Shown in pieces: positions 18,272 to 26,631 of a stretch of 35,214 nucleotides of DNA. How positions within the stretch are numbered: the first letter of the stretch is position 1; each line of letters opens with the position of its first letter. The DNA comes from CAXYVC01 sp964292295. GTDB taxonomy: Bacteria > Acidobacteriota > Holophagae > Holophagales > Holophagaceae. Below the pieces are notes generated by a model, which was not told where the DNA came from, made no database searches, and was given only the letters and a program-made list of their open reading frames with translations. A program made the translations under genes and the position numbers. The stretch spans positions 1-35,214 of the forward strand of contig CAXYVC010000019.1 of assembly GCA_964292295.1 (NCBI GenBank), read 5' to 3'.

Positions 18272-19993
18272 TCAGCGCGAAGGAACGGCCCGTTCGTACA
18301 CCCGTGCGCGGATGAACAGCTCCAGGAGTTCCGCGCCCAGGTGGCCCTCGCGTCCCGCCGCCTCCAGGATCGCCAGGCTGCGGTCCAGCGGCACGGCGGC
18401 CTTGTAGGGGCGGTCCTGGGCGGTGAGGGCGTCGAAGACGTCCGCAATGGCCATAGCCCGGCTCTGGAGCGGGATCTCCTCCCGGCGCAGGCCGCGCGGG
18501 TAGCCGCCCCCGTCCAGGCGCTCGTGGTGGGCAAAGGCGATGGCGGGCACCGCGTCCAGGTCGCCCGTCCAGGGAATGCGCCGCAGGAAGTCGAAGGTGT
18601 GGGCCACGTGGCTCTCGATCTCCAGGCGCTCCTCCTCCGAGAGGCTGCCCTTCGGGATGCGCAGGCAGGCGAGGTCCGCGGGCGCGAAGAGGGCTTCCTC
18701 CCGTCCCTCCCACCCGCAGCAGCGCAGCGTGGCCAGGTGGTCGAGGCCCTCCGCCAGCGCGCCGGAGAGCAGCGCGGGCTCGTTGCTGCCGAGCAGCACC
18801 TGGATCAGGCGCTCCGTCTCCGCGTCCTCCTCTCCCCGGGTGGCCTCCCACGAGGCGACGTCGAAGGGGCGGCCCGCGGCCCACTCCTGCCGAAGCCGCG
18901 CAAGCAGGCGCTCCTCCCGCCGCTGGCGCAGGCGCTGGAGGAGAAGCTCCAGGCGGGCGGGCTCCAGCTTCTTGGCCTTCACGAGCACCTGCTCGCGCAC
19001 GCCGACCTTGCCGAAGTCGTGGAGCAGGCTGGCGTAGCGCAGCTCCCGGAGCTGGCGCGCGCTGAAGTGCACGGATGCCAGGGTCCCCTCGCCGACCGTG
19101 TTCACCGCCTCCGCCAGTCCCACCGTGAGGGCCGCCACCCGGGCCGAATGGCCGCTGGTGACGGGATCCCGCTGCTCGATCGCGGTCACGGAGGCCTGCA
19201 CGAAGCCCTCGAAGAGGCGCTCGATTTCCTCCCGCAGGCGGGCGTTGCGCACGGCCACCCCGGCCTGCCCCGCGAGGCTCTGGGCCAGTCCCACGTGCTC
19301 CCGCAGGAAGGGCACCACCGTGCGCCGGCCCTCCGCGTCCTCCTCCAGGCGGTTGATGAGCTGCAGGACCCCCAGCACCTGGCCCTCTACGTCCAGGAGG
19401 GGAACCACCAGCATGGAGCGCGAGCGGTAGCCGCTTCTGCGGTCGAAGCTGTCGTTGAAGCGGTACGGCGCGTCCGGCCCCAACTCCTGCACGTCGGGAA
19501 TGTTCAGGCTTCGCCCCGTGGCGGCCACGAAGCCAGCCATGGAATCCGGCGAGATGGGCATGCGGAAGCGGTGGTAGGGCAGATCCACCGCCGCATTCTG
19601 GGTGTGGGCGAAGAGCAGCTCCCGGTCCTCGCCCTCCCCCACCACCAGGTACAGGGAGCCCGCCTCCGCATCCAGAAGACGGCGGGCCTGCACGAGGATC
19701 AGGTCCAGCAGGCGGTCCAGGTTCTGCTCCGAGACGAGGGCGCGGCCCACCTCGTGGAGGCGCTCCATGCGCCGCCGGTCCAGGAAGCGCGCCCAGGCCG
19801 TCTCCACCAGGGCGCAGGCCCCCTCGGGACCGGGCCAGGCGCGGCAGGTGGCCAGATGCCCTTCCCCCGGCATCCCCAGCACCACCTCCGCGGGGGCCTC
19901 CTCCGCCCAGGCCAGTCCGGAGAGGACTTCCCTGTCCAGCCCGGCTTCCAGGCTGCTACGGTGCTCAGGAGGGATCGCGACGGTGAAGCGCAC
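18272..19993 (-). CDS. GAF domain / HD-GYP-type phosphodiesterase with an insertion
   Basis: This 573-residue cytoplasmic signalling protein probably hydrolyses cyclic di-GMP. Residues 85-255 form a GAF domain (LHEVGRALVSEQNLDRLLDLIL to LGVLQLINR). The HD-GYP part begins near 270 (RDPVTSGHSARVAALT), has the HD pair at 325-326 (LLHDFGKVGV) and the signature HHERLDGGGYP at 489-499. About 100 residues (roughly 345-448) separate the first metal motif from the continuation KGSLSEEERLEIESHVAHT; canonical HD-GYP domains have only a short link there. The start is uncertain: GTG at 19993 has no ribosome binding site and overlaps the divergent methyltransferase start, while ATG at 19873 would still keep both domains. 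fabZ follows after 59 nt. Confidence 0.88.
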   Translation of the reverse strand: MRFTVAIPPEHRSSLEAGLDREVLSGLAWAEEAPAEVVLGMPGEGHLATCRAWPGPEGACALVETAWARFLDRRRMERLHEVGRALVSEQNLDRLLDLILVQARRLLDAEAGSLYLVVGEGEDRELLFAHTQNAAVDLPYHRFRMPISPDSMAGFVAATGRSLNIPDVQELGPDAPYRFNDSFDRRSGYRSRSMLVVPLLDVEGQVLGVLQLINRLEEDAEGRRTVVPFLREHVGLAQSLAGQAGVAVRNARLREEIERLFEGFVQASVTAIEQRDPVTSGHSARVAALTVGLAEAVNTVGEGTLASVHFSARQLRELRYASLLHDFGKVGVREQVLVKAKKLEPARLELLLQRLRQRREERLLARLRQEWAAGRPFDVASWEATRGEEDAETERLIQVLLGSNEPALLSGALAEGLDHLATLRCCGWEGREEALFAPADLACLRIPKGSLSEEERLEIESHVAHTFDFLRRIPWTGDLDAVPAIAFAHHERLDGGGYPRGLRREEIPLQSRAMAIADVFDALTAQDRPYKAAVPLDRSLAILEAAGREGHLGAELLELFIRARVYERAVPSR

Positions 19994-21239
19994 GGAAAAC
20001 CACGGGCTGCGGGGTCAGGGAAGGCCCCAAGTCTACACGGCGCCCGAGGCGTGGCAGGGAACAATCGAGCGCCTCGCCTGGGGCGGCCTGGGCGTGGGCC
20101 GCGCCGAGGACGGGCGCGTGGTGCTGCTCTCGGCGCCCCTGGCGCTCTTCCCCGGCGAGACGGTGCGCGCCGCGGTGCGCTGGAAGGCCCGCCATGGCGA
20201 AGGCGAGGTGGAGGCCTGGCTCTCCAGGGACCCCCGCCGCGGACCCGCGGGATGTCCCGCGGCCCAGGACTGCGGCGGCTGCGAGCTGCGGGAGGGCGAG
20301 GCCTGCGCCTCCTCCCTCAAGCGCGCCATGGTGGAGGATCTCCTGGCCCGCCAGCTCCACGGGGCGCCGCCCTTCCGCTGGCTGGAGGCCCCCGGGGACG
20401 CCCGGCGCCACCGCATCCAGCTCCACTGGGACGGCCGGAACCTGGGCTTCCACGGCCGCAGGAGCCACCGCCTCGTGCCCGTCTCCGCCTGCCCGGCCGC
20501 CGCCCCCTGCCTGTCCGAGGCCCTGCCGGCCCTGTCGGAAGCCCTGCGCAGCGGGGCCCTGCCGCCCCGGCCCCAGCGCTGGGAGCTGGCCACGGGCACG
20601 CCCGCGGATACGGTGTTTGCCGTGCTCCCGGACGGCCGGGCCTGGCGCCTGGAGGGGGGGGAATGGTCCCCCACCCGTGAGCCCATCACGCACCGGCAGG
20701 GGTCCATCCGCCTGCAGCACCGCCCCGGGAGCTTCTTCCAGGTCTGCGCGCCCCTCGCCATGGAGGCCTTCGGCCGCGTGCTGGAGGGCTGGGACCTGCG
20801 GGGAGAAACCCTGTACGACCTCTACGGCGGCGTGGGCCTCTTCAGCGCCTTGCTGGGAGAACGCTTCCGGCACCGGATCCTGGTGGAGGGGAACGCGGAC
20901 GCCGTCCAGAGCGCCCGGGCCAACCTCGAGGCCATGGACCTGCCCGCCACCTGCGTGGCGGAGGCCGTGGAGGGCTGGGTGCCCGAGAGACTGGGCGCGG
21001 CGGGGGACCTGGTGCTGCTCGACCCTCCCCGCCCCGGGGAGGGCGCAGGGCTCTCCGCGCGCCTCCTGGGCGCCCGCGCCTCGGCCCTCGTGCTCATCGG
21101 CTGCGACGGCGCCGCCTTCTGCAGGGACGTGAAGCGCCTGTCCCCCGCCTGGCGCCTGGAGGACCTGGCCGTGCTCGACCTCTTCCCCCTGACCCGCCAC
21201 GTGGAGTGCGTGGGCCTCTTCCGTCCGGTGCAGCCGTGA
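19983..21239 (+). CDS. TrmA/RlmD-family RNA (uracil-5-)-methyltransferase
   Basis: This 418-residue SAM-dependent enzyme methylates C5 of a uridine in rRNA or tRNA. The N-terminus resembles a TRAM domain (GTIERLAWGGLGVGR). A [4Fe-4S] motif follows, C91-x5-C97-x2-C100 (CPAAQDCGGC), as in RlmD. The SAM motif is DLYGGVGLF (D279). Downstream are LLDPPRPG, the catalytic cysteine C374 (LIGCDGAAF) and the terminal LFPLTRHVECVGLF containing the general-base Glu. GTG at 19983 is preferred because AGGAGGG lies 9 nt upstream. It overlaps the divergent HD-GYP start by 11 nt. The iron-sulfur motif favours an RlmC/RlmD-type rRNA target over TrmA. The speD start overlaps its stop (GTGA). Confidence 0.9.
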   Translation: MKRTENHGLRGQGRPQVYTAPEAWQGTIERLAWGGLGVGRAEDGRVVLLSAPLALFPGETVRAAVRWKARHGEGEVEAWLSRDPRRGPAGCPAAQDCGGCELREGEACASSLKRAMVEDLLARQLHGAPPFRWLEAPGDARRHRIQLHWDGRNLGFHGRRSHRLVPVSACPAAAPCLSEALPALSEALRSGALPPRPQRWELATGTPADTVFAVLPDGRAWRLEGGEWSPTREPITHRQGSIRLQHRPGSFFQVCAPLAMEAFGRVLEGWDLRGETLYDLYGGVGLFSALLGERFRHRILVEGNADAVQSARANLEAMDLPATCVAEAVEGWVPERLGAAGDLVLLDPPRPGEGAGLSARLLGARASALVLIGCDGAAFCRDVKRLSPAWRLEDLAVLDLFPLTRHVECVGLFRPVQP

Positions 21240-21601
21240 ACCCGTTGGGCCACCACCTGCTGGGCGAGTTCACCGGCTGCGACCCCGCGCGCCTGGCTTC
21301 CCCCGAGGTCGTCCGCGAGGCCATGCTGGCGGCGGCCAGGGCCAGCGGCGCCACGGTGGTGGCGGAACTGCACCACCACTTCTCGCCCCTGGGCGTGAGC
21401 GGCGTGGTGGTGGTGAGCGAGAGCCACCTCGCCATCCACACGTGGCCGGAGCACGGCTTTGCCGCGGCGGACTACTTCAGCTGCAGCCCGCGGGTGGACA
21501 TGGCCTGCGCCATGGCCCTGCTGGCGGAGCGCCTGGGAGCCCGGGCGCACACGACCCTGGAGCTTCAGCGGGGGCCCCTCCAGGTGCCTCCGCGTCCGTA
21601 G
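21236..21601 (+). CDS. speD: S-adenosylmethionine decarboxylase proenzyme
   Basis: SpeD makes decarboxylated SAM, the aminopropyl donor for spermidine. The 121-residue proenzyme is the short bacterial class 1B type. The self-cleavage site is E62-S63 within VVVSESHLAIHTWPE, where Ser63 becomes the pyruvoyl group. H68 and C83 fall at the same numbers as the active-site residues of the Thermotoga maritima enzyme. The GTG start overlaps the methyltransferase stop (GTGA), so the two are coupled. Its last 125 nt overlap the convergent ogt gene. No spermidine synthase (speE) gene is in the window. Confidence 0.94.
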   Translation: MNPLGHHLLGEFTGCDPARLASPEVVREAMLAAARASGATVVAELHHHFSPLGVSGVVVVSESHLAIHTWPEHGFAAADYFSCSPRVDMACAMALLAERLGARAHTTLELQRGPLQVPPRP

Positions 21602-22097
21602 CGCGCCGGAGCACCTCGCGCTCCAACTCCAGCAGCGCCTGCTTCCGCTCCAGGCCCCAGGCGTAGCCGCGCAGGGCGCCGTCGCTCCCCAGCACGCGGT
21701 GGCAGGGCACGAGGATCGCCACGGGGTTGGCGCCCACCGCCTGCCCCACGGCCCTGGCCAGCTCGGCATCCCCCAGGCGGAGGGCCAGCTCCCGGTAGCT
21801 CAGCGTCTCGCCGAAGGGGATGTCGGCAAGCATGCGCCATACGCGCAGCTGGAAGACACTCCCCTCCAGGGTCAGGGGCACGTTGAAGGTGCGGCAGTCG
21901 CCCCGGAAGTAGGCCTCGAGCTGGCGCAGCAGGTAGCGGAAGCTGCGGTCGCCGTTCCAGCTGGCCCCCTCGGGCCACGCCGCCTCCTCGCGGGGCATGA
22001 AGCCCAGGCGGCACAGGCCGCCCCGGCCGTCGAAGACGGCGCCCAGGGGCCCGAGCGGGCTCTCCAGGAGATGGGTCCAGACGGCGGGAAGGGACAT
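21477..22097 (-). CDS. ogt: methylated-DNA-protein-cysteine S-methyltransferase (Ogt/AGT)
   Basis: This suicide DNA-repair protein removes O6-alkyl groups from guanine. The 206-residue product has an N-terminal ribonuclease-like domain, the DNA-binding helix region (ETLSYRELALRLG), RAVGQAVGANPVAILV and the alkyl-acceptor motif PCHRV with C132, then GYAWGLERKQALLELE. The family core ends near residue 165. Residues 166-206, an Ala/Gly/Pro-rich tail (APGGAPAEAPGSCAPGLPGA), are encoded entirely antisense to the 3' end of speD and look like read-through beyond a lost stop. It diverges from mqnA across 117 nt. Confidence 0.93.
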   Translation of the reverse strand: MSLPAVWTHLLESPLGPLGAVFDGRGGLCRLGFMPREEAAWPEGASWNGDRSFRYLLRQLEAYFRGDCRTFNVPLTLEGSVFQLRVWRMLADIPFGETLSYRELALRLGDAELARAVGQAVGANPVAILVPCHRVLGSDGALRGYAWGLERKQALLELEREVLRRATDAEAPGGAPAEAPGSCAPGLPGAPPAGPWRRPCPPAGCS

Positions 22098-22202
22098 GGC
22101 TGTCCAGGGCTTCGAAGCGGTTCAAGGCGGGAATCGCCCCATCATCTCCAGGAAAACGCAGGAAAGCCACACGCCTTTTTCCAGGCTCCGCGGGCGCGGT
22201 GT

Positions 22203-22208
22203 CAGAAT
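22203..22208 (+). promoter_or_regulatory. -10-like hexamer giving a predicted leaderless mqnA mRNA
   Basis: CAGAAT, preceded by TGT as in an extended -10, ends exactly 6 nt before the mqnA ATG. This would put the transcription start on the A of the start codon. No ribosome binding site is visible upstream of mqnA. Confidence 0.4.
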
Positions 22209-22214
22209 GGCCCC

Positions 22215-23027
22215 ATGGCCGACGCACGTCCCTTCCGCCTGAGCATCATCGACTACCTGAACGCCGCGCCCCTGAACCACGGATTCAAGCACGGATTGGG
22301 CTTCCAGCACTTCCACATGAAGTTCCAGGTGCCCTCCGCCTGCGCGGACCAGCTCCGGGCCGGGGAGGTGGACGCGGGCCTCATCAGTTCCATCGAATAC
22401 CTGCGCATCCCGGGCCTGCGCGTGGTGCCGGGCCTCTGCATCGCCTCGCCGCGCCGGGTGCGCAGCGTGGTGATCCTCAGCAAGGTGCCGCCGGAGCAGA
22501 TCCGCACCCTGGCGCTGGACACCAGCTCCCGCAGCAGCGTGGTGCTGGGTCAGATCCTCCTGCGGGAGCGCTACGGCGCCATGCCGGAGGCGCGCCCCAT
22601 GGCCCCGGACCAGGAGGCCATGCTGGCGGCCTGCGACGCGGCCCTGATGATCGGCGACCAGGCCATGCGCGCCCGGCGGGAGGGCCTCTGCGTGATGGAC
22701 CTGGCGGAGGAGTGGCACGCCTGGACGGGCCTGCCCTTCGTCTTCGCCCTCTGGACCGTGCGCGGGGACGCGCCCGAGTTGCCCACCCCCGGGGGCGTGG
22801 CGCCCTTCTTCCACCGCAGCCTGGAGATGGGGCAGAACGCCCTGCCGGCCATCGTGGAAGAGGCCTGGCGCACCATCGGGTGGACCAAGCTGGAGCTGCG
22901 CGAATACCTCACCGAGAACATCAGCTACAGCCTGGGAGAGCAGGAGCGGGAGAGCCTCGCCCTCTTCTACGAGAAGGCGGTGCGCCTGGGCTTCGCGCCG
23001 GAACTTCTGCCCCTGCGCTTCCTCTAG
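22215..23027 (+). CDS. mqnA: chorismate dehydratase MqnA (futalosine menaquinone pathway)
   Basis: MqnA converts chorismate to 3-enolpyruvyl-benzoate, the first step of the futalosine route to menaquinone. The 270-residue protein has the periplasmic-binding-protein-like fold. Typical features are the start RLSIIDYLNAAPLNHGF, the substrate loop around GLISSIEYLRIPGL, the DTSSRSSVVL segment and MIGDQAM. The C-terminus NISYSLGEQERESLALFYEKA is characteristic. It implies respiratory menaquinone made without MenFDHCEB; the remaining mqn genes are not in the window. The ATG at 22215 is chosen because the protein similarity begins right after it. Confidence 0.94.
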   Translation: MADARPFRLSIIDYLNAAPLNHGFKHGLGFQHFHMKFQVPSACADQLRAGEVDAGLISSIEYLRIPGLRVVPGLCIASPRRVRSVVILSKVPPEQIRTLALDTSSRSSVVLGQILLRERYGAMPEARPMAPDQEAMLAACDAALMIGDQAMRARREGLCVMDLAEEWHAWTGLPFVFALWTVRGDAPELPTPGGVAPFFHRSLEMGQNALPAIVEEAWRTIGWTKLELREYLTENISYSLGEQERESLALFYEKAVRLGFAPELLPLRFL

Positions 23028-23042
23028 GGCGGAGGGCGGCCT

Positions 23043-23048
23043 CATAAT
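23043..23048 (+). promoter_or_regulatory. -10-like element upstream of pepQ
   Basis: CATAAT lies in the 44-nt mqnA-pepQ gap, with GGGAG downstream as the pepQ ribosome binding site. A start site near 23055 would give a short leader. No good -35 is visible, and read-through from mqnA is equally possible. Confidence 0.35.
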
Positions 23049-23071
23049 CAGAGGCATCTCCGGGAGCCCCC

Positions 23072-24379
23072 ATGGATCTCAAGCCCCTCTTCCTCGCCCA
23101 CCTGCGGGACCGCCAGGCCTACGCCGAAAAGGCGATGGCCGTCCACGGCTTCGACACGCTGGTCCTCAGCGCGGGCGAGCCCTTCACCTACTTCGCCGAC
23201 GACGCGGACGCCCCCTTCCGCACCATTCCGCACTTCCGCCACCACTGCCCCCTCACCGGCCCCCACCACGCCCTGGTGCTGCGCCCGGGCCGCAAGCCCC
23301 TGCTGGTGCGCTACGCGCCCGAGGACTACTGGTACGAGCAGCTGCCCCTGGACGCCCCCTTCTGGCTGGAGGGCTTCGAGCTGGTGGAGGTCCCCACCGT
23401 GGACGCGGTGTGGGAGGCCGTGGGCCGCCCCGCGAAGGGCGCCTACATCGGCAACGAGACCGCCCGCGCCGCCGAGGCCGGCCTGGCGCTGAACCCCGAG
23501 AAGCTGACGGCCTTCCTGGACTGGGGGCGCTCCTACAAAAGCGGCTACGAGACCGCCTGCACCATCGAGGCCACGAAGCTTGGCGCCCGGGGCCACGAGG
23601 CGGGGCGCAAGGCCTTCCTGGCGGGCGCCTCCGAGCTGGAGATCCACCACGCCTTCGTGCAGGGCGTGGGCGCCCAGGACCACGAGCTGGCCTTCAGCTC
23701 CATCGTGGCCCTGAACGAGAAGGGCGCGACCCTCCACTACGAGAACAAGCGCAGCTTCCGCAACGGCGCCGTGCTGCTGCTCGACTGCGGCGCGCGCTTC
23801 AACGACTACGCCTCGGACATCACCCGCACCTGGGCCGCCCCGCACTGCGACGCCCGCTTCCGCGCCCTCATCGAGGGCATGGAGAAGCTGGAGCTGGAGC
23901 TCTGCGACGAGATGAAGCCCGGCCGCCCCTTCGGCGAGGTGCACCACCTGGCCCACCTGAAGATCGCCGCCCTGCTGCAGCAGGCGGGCGTGCTGAAGGT
24001 CGGCCCCGAGGAGGCCGTGGCCAAGGGCCTCTCCCGCCCCTTCATGCCCCACGGCCTGGGCCACCACCTGGGCATCCAGGTGCACGACGTGGCGGGCAAG
24101 ATGGCCTCCCCCGACGGCACCCTCCAGCCTCCGCCGCCGGAGCACCCCGCCCTGCGCACCACCCGCACCCTGGAGCCCGGGCACGTGGTGACCGTGGAGC
24201 CCGGCCTCTACTTCATCCCCATGCTCCTGCGCCCCTTCCGGGAGAACGCCCACGCCGGCCTCTTCGACTGGAAGCTGGTGGACGCGCTCACGCCCTGCGG
24301 CGGCATCCGCATCGAGGATGACGTGGTGGTGGAGGCGGGCGGTCCCCGCAACCTCACCCGCACCCACTGGAACGCCTGA
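23072..24379 (+). CDS. pepQ: Xaa-Pro dipeptidase (M24 prolidase)
   Basis: PepQ splits dipeptides with C-terminal proline. The 435-residue length is near that of E. coli PepQ (443). The pita-bread domain shows the metal ligands: D238 and D249 (LDCGARFNDYASDITRTW), a His in HGLGHHLGIQVHDV, and Glu in VTVEPGLYF and in GIRIEDDVVV. The N-terminal creatinase-like domain precedes it. GGGAG stands 5 nt before the ATG. It lies directly upstream of a secreted dipeptidyl-peptidase IV, so the pair could complete breakdown of proline-containing peptides: exported Xaa-Pro release, then cytosolic cleavage. No signal peptide is present. Confidence 0.95.
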   Translation: MDLKPLFLAHLRDRQAYAEKAMAVHGFDTLVLSAGEPFTYFADDADAPFRTIPHFRHHCPLTGPHHALVLRPGRKPLLVRYAPEDYWYEQLPLDAPFWLEGFELVEVPTVDAVWEAVGRPAKGAYIGNETARAAEAGLALNPEKLTAFLDWGRSYKSGYETACTIEATKLGARGHEAGRKAFLAGASELEIHHAFVQGVGAQDHELAFSSIVALNEKGATLHYENKRSFRNGAVLLLDCGARFNDYASDITRTWAAPHCDARFRALIEGMEKLELELCDEMKPGRPFGEVHHLAHLKIAALLQQAGVLKVGPEEAVAKGLSRPFMPHGLGHHLGIQVHDVAGKMASPDGTLQPPPPEHPALRTTRTLEPGHVVTVEPGLYFIPMLLRPFRENAHAGLFDWKLVDALTPCGGIRIEDDVVVEAGGPRNLTRTHWNA

Positions 24380-24393
24380 TCCCACGCCCTGAA

Positions 24394-24426
24394 CGGAGCC
24401 GGCCCGGGACCTCCCGGCCGGCTCCG
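24394..24426 (+). other. strong hairpin between pepQ and the DPP IV gene
   Basis: A 15-bp GC-rich stem with one bulged C (arms 24394-24409 and 24412-24426) fills most of the 65-nt gap. There is no T run after it, so it is more likely an RNA-processing or partial terminator element than a full intrinsic terminator. Confidence 0.6.
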
Positions 24427-24444
24427 CTGCACGCCGGAGCCCCC

Positions 24445-26622
24445 ATGCGCCCCACCGCCGCCCTCCTCCTCGTCCTGCCCCTGGCCGCCCAGGCGCCCGC
24501 GCCCTTGAGCCTGGAGCGCCTCTACCACCCGACCCGGAAGGTGGCGTACCTGGAGCCCGCGCCCATGCGCCTGAGCTGGCTGCCGGACGGTGCCCTGCTG
24601 GAGACGCGCCCCGAGCGCACCACGGGCGAGGTACAGCTCGCCCGCATCGATCCCGCCACCTGGAAGCGCAGCCCCCTGCTGCCCGCCAGCCGGGTGCTGG
24701 AGGCGCTGCGCGCCGCGGGCGCCGGCGAGGCCGCGGCCAAGGCGGCCCTGGGGCGCGGCGCCTTCACCTGGAACCCGGACCAGAGCGGCTTCCTGGTCAC
24801 GCTGGAGGAGGACCTCTTCCACGTGGACCTGAAGGCCATGAGCGCCCGGAGGCTGACGCGCACCCCGGGCGCGGAGGAGGAGGCCACCTACAGCCCCGAC
24901 GGCAGCCGCGTGGCCTTCCTGCGGGGCAACGACCTCCACGTCGTGGAGGTGGACAGCGCCCGGGAGACGCCCCTCACCACCGGGGGCGACGCGGGACGCC
25001 TCAACGGCCGCCTGGACTGGGTGTACCAGGAGGAGGTCTACGGGCGCGGCAGCTACCGCGCCTTCTGGTGGGCACCGGACAGCCGCCGCCTGGCCTACCT
25101 GTGCCTCGACGTCTCGAAGGTGGCCACCTACACGCTCACCCACGATCGCACCCAGCCCCAGCGCGTGATCCAGAAGAAATACCCCAAGGCGGGGGATCCG
25201 AACCCCATCGCCCGCCTGGCCGTGGTGGACCTGCAGGGGCGCAGCACCTTCATGGAAGACCCCTACGACGGCGCGGAGACGCTGGCCGTGCAGGTGGGCT
25301 GGGATCCCAAGGGCCGCCTCCTGGCCGCCTGGCAGGACCGCATCCAGACCTGGCTGGAGCTGCGGGTCTACGAGGGTTCCGCCAGCCGCGTGCTCCTGAA
25401 GGAGACGAGCCCCGCCTGGCAGGAGCGCCTGCCCCTGCCCCGCTTCCTGAAGGACGGCGGCTTCCTGTGGGAAAGCGACCGCACGGGCTTCCGGCACCTC
25501 TACCGCTACGACGCGGAGGGCCGCCTCCTCGGCGCCCTCACGGAAGGCGCCTGGGACGTGCGCAGCCTCCACGGCGTGGACGAGGCGAAGGGCCTCGTCT
25601 ACTTCTCCGCCACGGAGCGCAGCCCCATCGGGCTGGACGCCTACGTGGCCGAGCTCTCCGGGAAGCGCCCCAACCGGGGGCTCCGGCGCCTCACGCAGGC
25701 CCCCGGCACCCACGCCGTCACCTTCAATCCCGCCTTCACCGCGGCCCTGGACCGCTGGAGCGATGCGGTGACGCCCGCGCGCCTGTATCTCCTGGACCGC
25801 GCGGGACAGGTCGAGCGCATCCTGCACGACGAGGCCAGCGACGCCTTCCGCGGCCTGCGCCTCGGGCGCACGCGCCTGCAGCAGGTGAAGACCCGGGACG
25901 GCTTCCCCATGGAGAGCCTCCTCGTCCTTCCGCCCGACTTCGATCCCTCCAAGCGCTACCCGGTGGTGGAAGAGGTGTACGGCGGCCCCCACGCGCCCAC
26001 GGTGCGCGACGCCTTCGGCCGCGACACCCTCTACCGCCACTTCCTGGCCCAGCAGGGCTACGTGGTGTGGGTCTGCGACAACCGCAGCGCCAGCTTCAAG
26101 GGCGCCGCCAGCGCCCACGGCGTCTACAAGCGCCTGGGCGTCCAGGAGCTGCAGGACCTGGAGGACGGCCTGGACTGGCTCAAGACCCAGGGCTGGGCGG
26201 ACATGGACCGCGTGGCGCTGGAGGGCTACAGCTACGGCGGCTTCATGACCGGCTACGCCATGACCCACTCGACGCGCTGGAAGCTCGGCATCATCGGCGC
26301 CCCGGTCACGGACTACCGCCTGTACGACAGCGTCTACACCGAGCGCTTCATGGCCCTGCCCAAGGACAACCCCGCGGGCTACGAGGGCACCAGCCTCATG
26401 AAGGCCGCCGGCCAGCTCAAGGGCAAGGTGCTGATGGTCCACGGCACGCTGGACGACAACGTGCACCCCCAGAACAGCCTCCAGCTCCTGGACGCCTTCC
26501 AGAAGGCGGGCCACTTCCCCCTGATGCTGCTCATGCCCGGCTCGGACCACAGCCCCCGCGCATCCCAGCACGTCTTCGCCCGGGCCAGCGCCATGTGGGA
26601 CTTCCTGTCCCGCAACCTGTAG
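24445..26622 (+). CDS. secreted dipeptidyl-peptidase IV (S9 family)
   Basis: This 725-residue exopeptidase releases Xaa-Pro dipeptides. A signal peptide (MRPTAALLLVLPLAAQA) exports it. The N-terminal eight-bladed propeller (about 20-470) holds the double-Glu motif DWVYQEEVYGR (E196-E197) that anchors the substrate amino terminus in DPP IV. The alpha/beta-hydrolase domain has the triad S596 (GYSYGGFMT), D670 (GTLDDNVHPQNS) and H702 (GSDHSPR). All catalytic parts are present. GGAG lies 5 nt upstream of the ATG, in a context (GGAGCCCCC) almost identical to that of pepQ. It converges on the minus-strand yibQ-like gene with only 9 nt between stops. Confidence 0.94.
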   Translation: MRPTAALLLVLPLAAQAPAPLSLERLYHPTRKVAYLEPAPMRLSWLPDGALLETRPERTTGEVQLARIDPATWKRSPLLPASRVLEALRAAGAGEAAAKAALGRGAFTWNPDQSGFLVTLEEDLFHVDLKAMSARRLTRTPGAEEEATYSPDGSRVAFLRGNDLHVVEVDSARETPLTTGGDAGRLNGRLDWVYQEEVYGRGSYRAFWWAPDSRRLAYLCLDVSKVATYTLTHDRTQPQRVIQKKYPKAGDPNPIARLAVVDLQGRSTFMEDPYDGAETLAVQVGWDPKGRLLAAWQDRIQTWLELRVYEGSASRVLLKETSPAWQERLPLPRFLKDGGFLWESDRTGFRHLYRYDAEGRLLGALTEGAWDVRSLHGVDEAKGLVYFSATERSPIGLDAYVAELSGKRPNRGLRRLTQAPGTHAVTFNPAFTAALDRWSDAVTPARLYLLDRAGQVERILHDEASDAFRGLRLGRTRLQQVKTRDGFPMESLLVLPPDFDPSKRYPVVEEVYGGPHAPTVRDAFGRDTLYRHFLAQQGYVVWVCDNRSASFKGAASAHGVYKRLGVQELQDLEDGLDWLKTQGWADMDRVALEGYSYGGFMTGYAMTHSTRWKLGIIGAPVTDYRLYDSVYTERFMALPKDNPAGYEGTSLMKAAGQLKGKVLMVHGTLDDNVHPQNSLQLLDAFQKAGHFPLMLLMPGSDHSPRASQHVFARASAMWDFLSRNL

Positions 26623-26631
26623 GAAACACAG

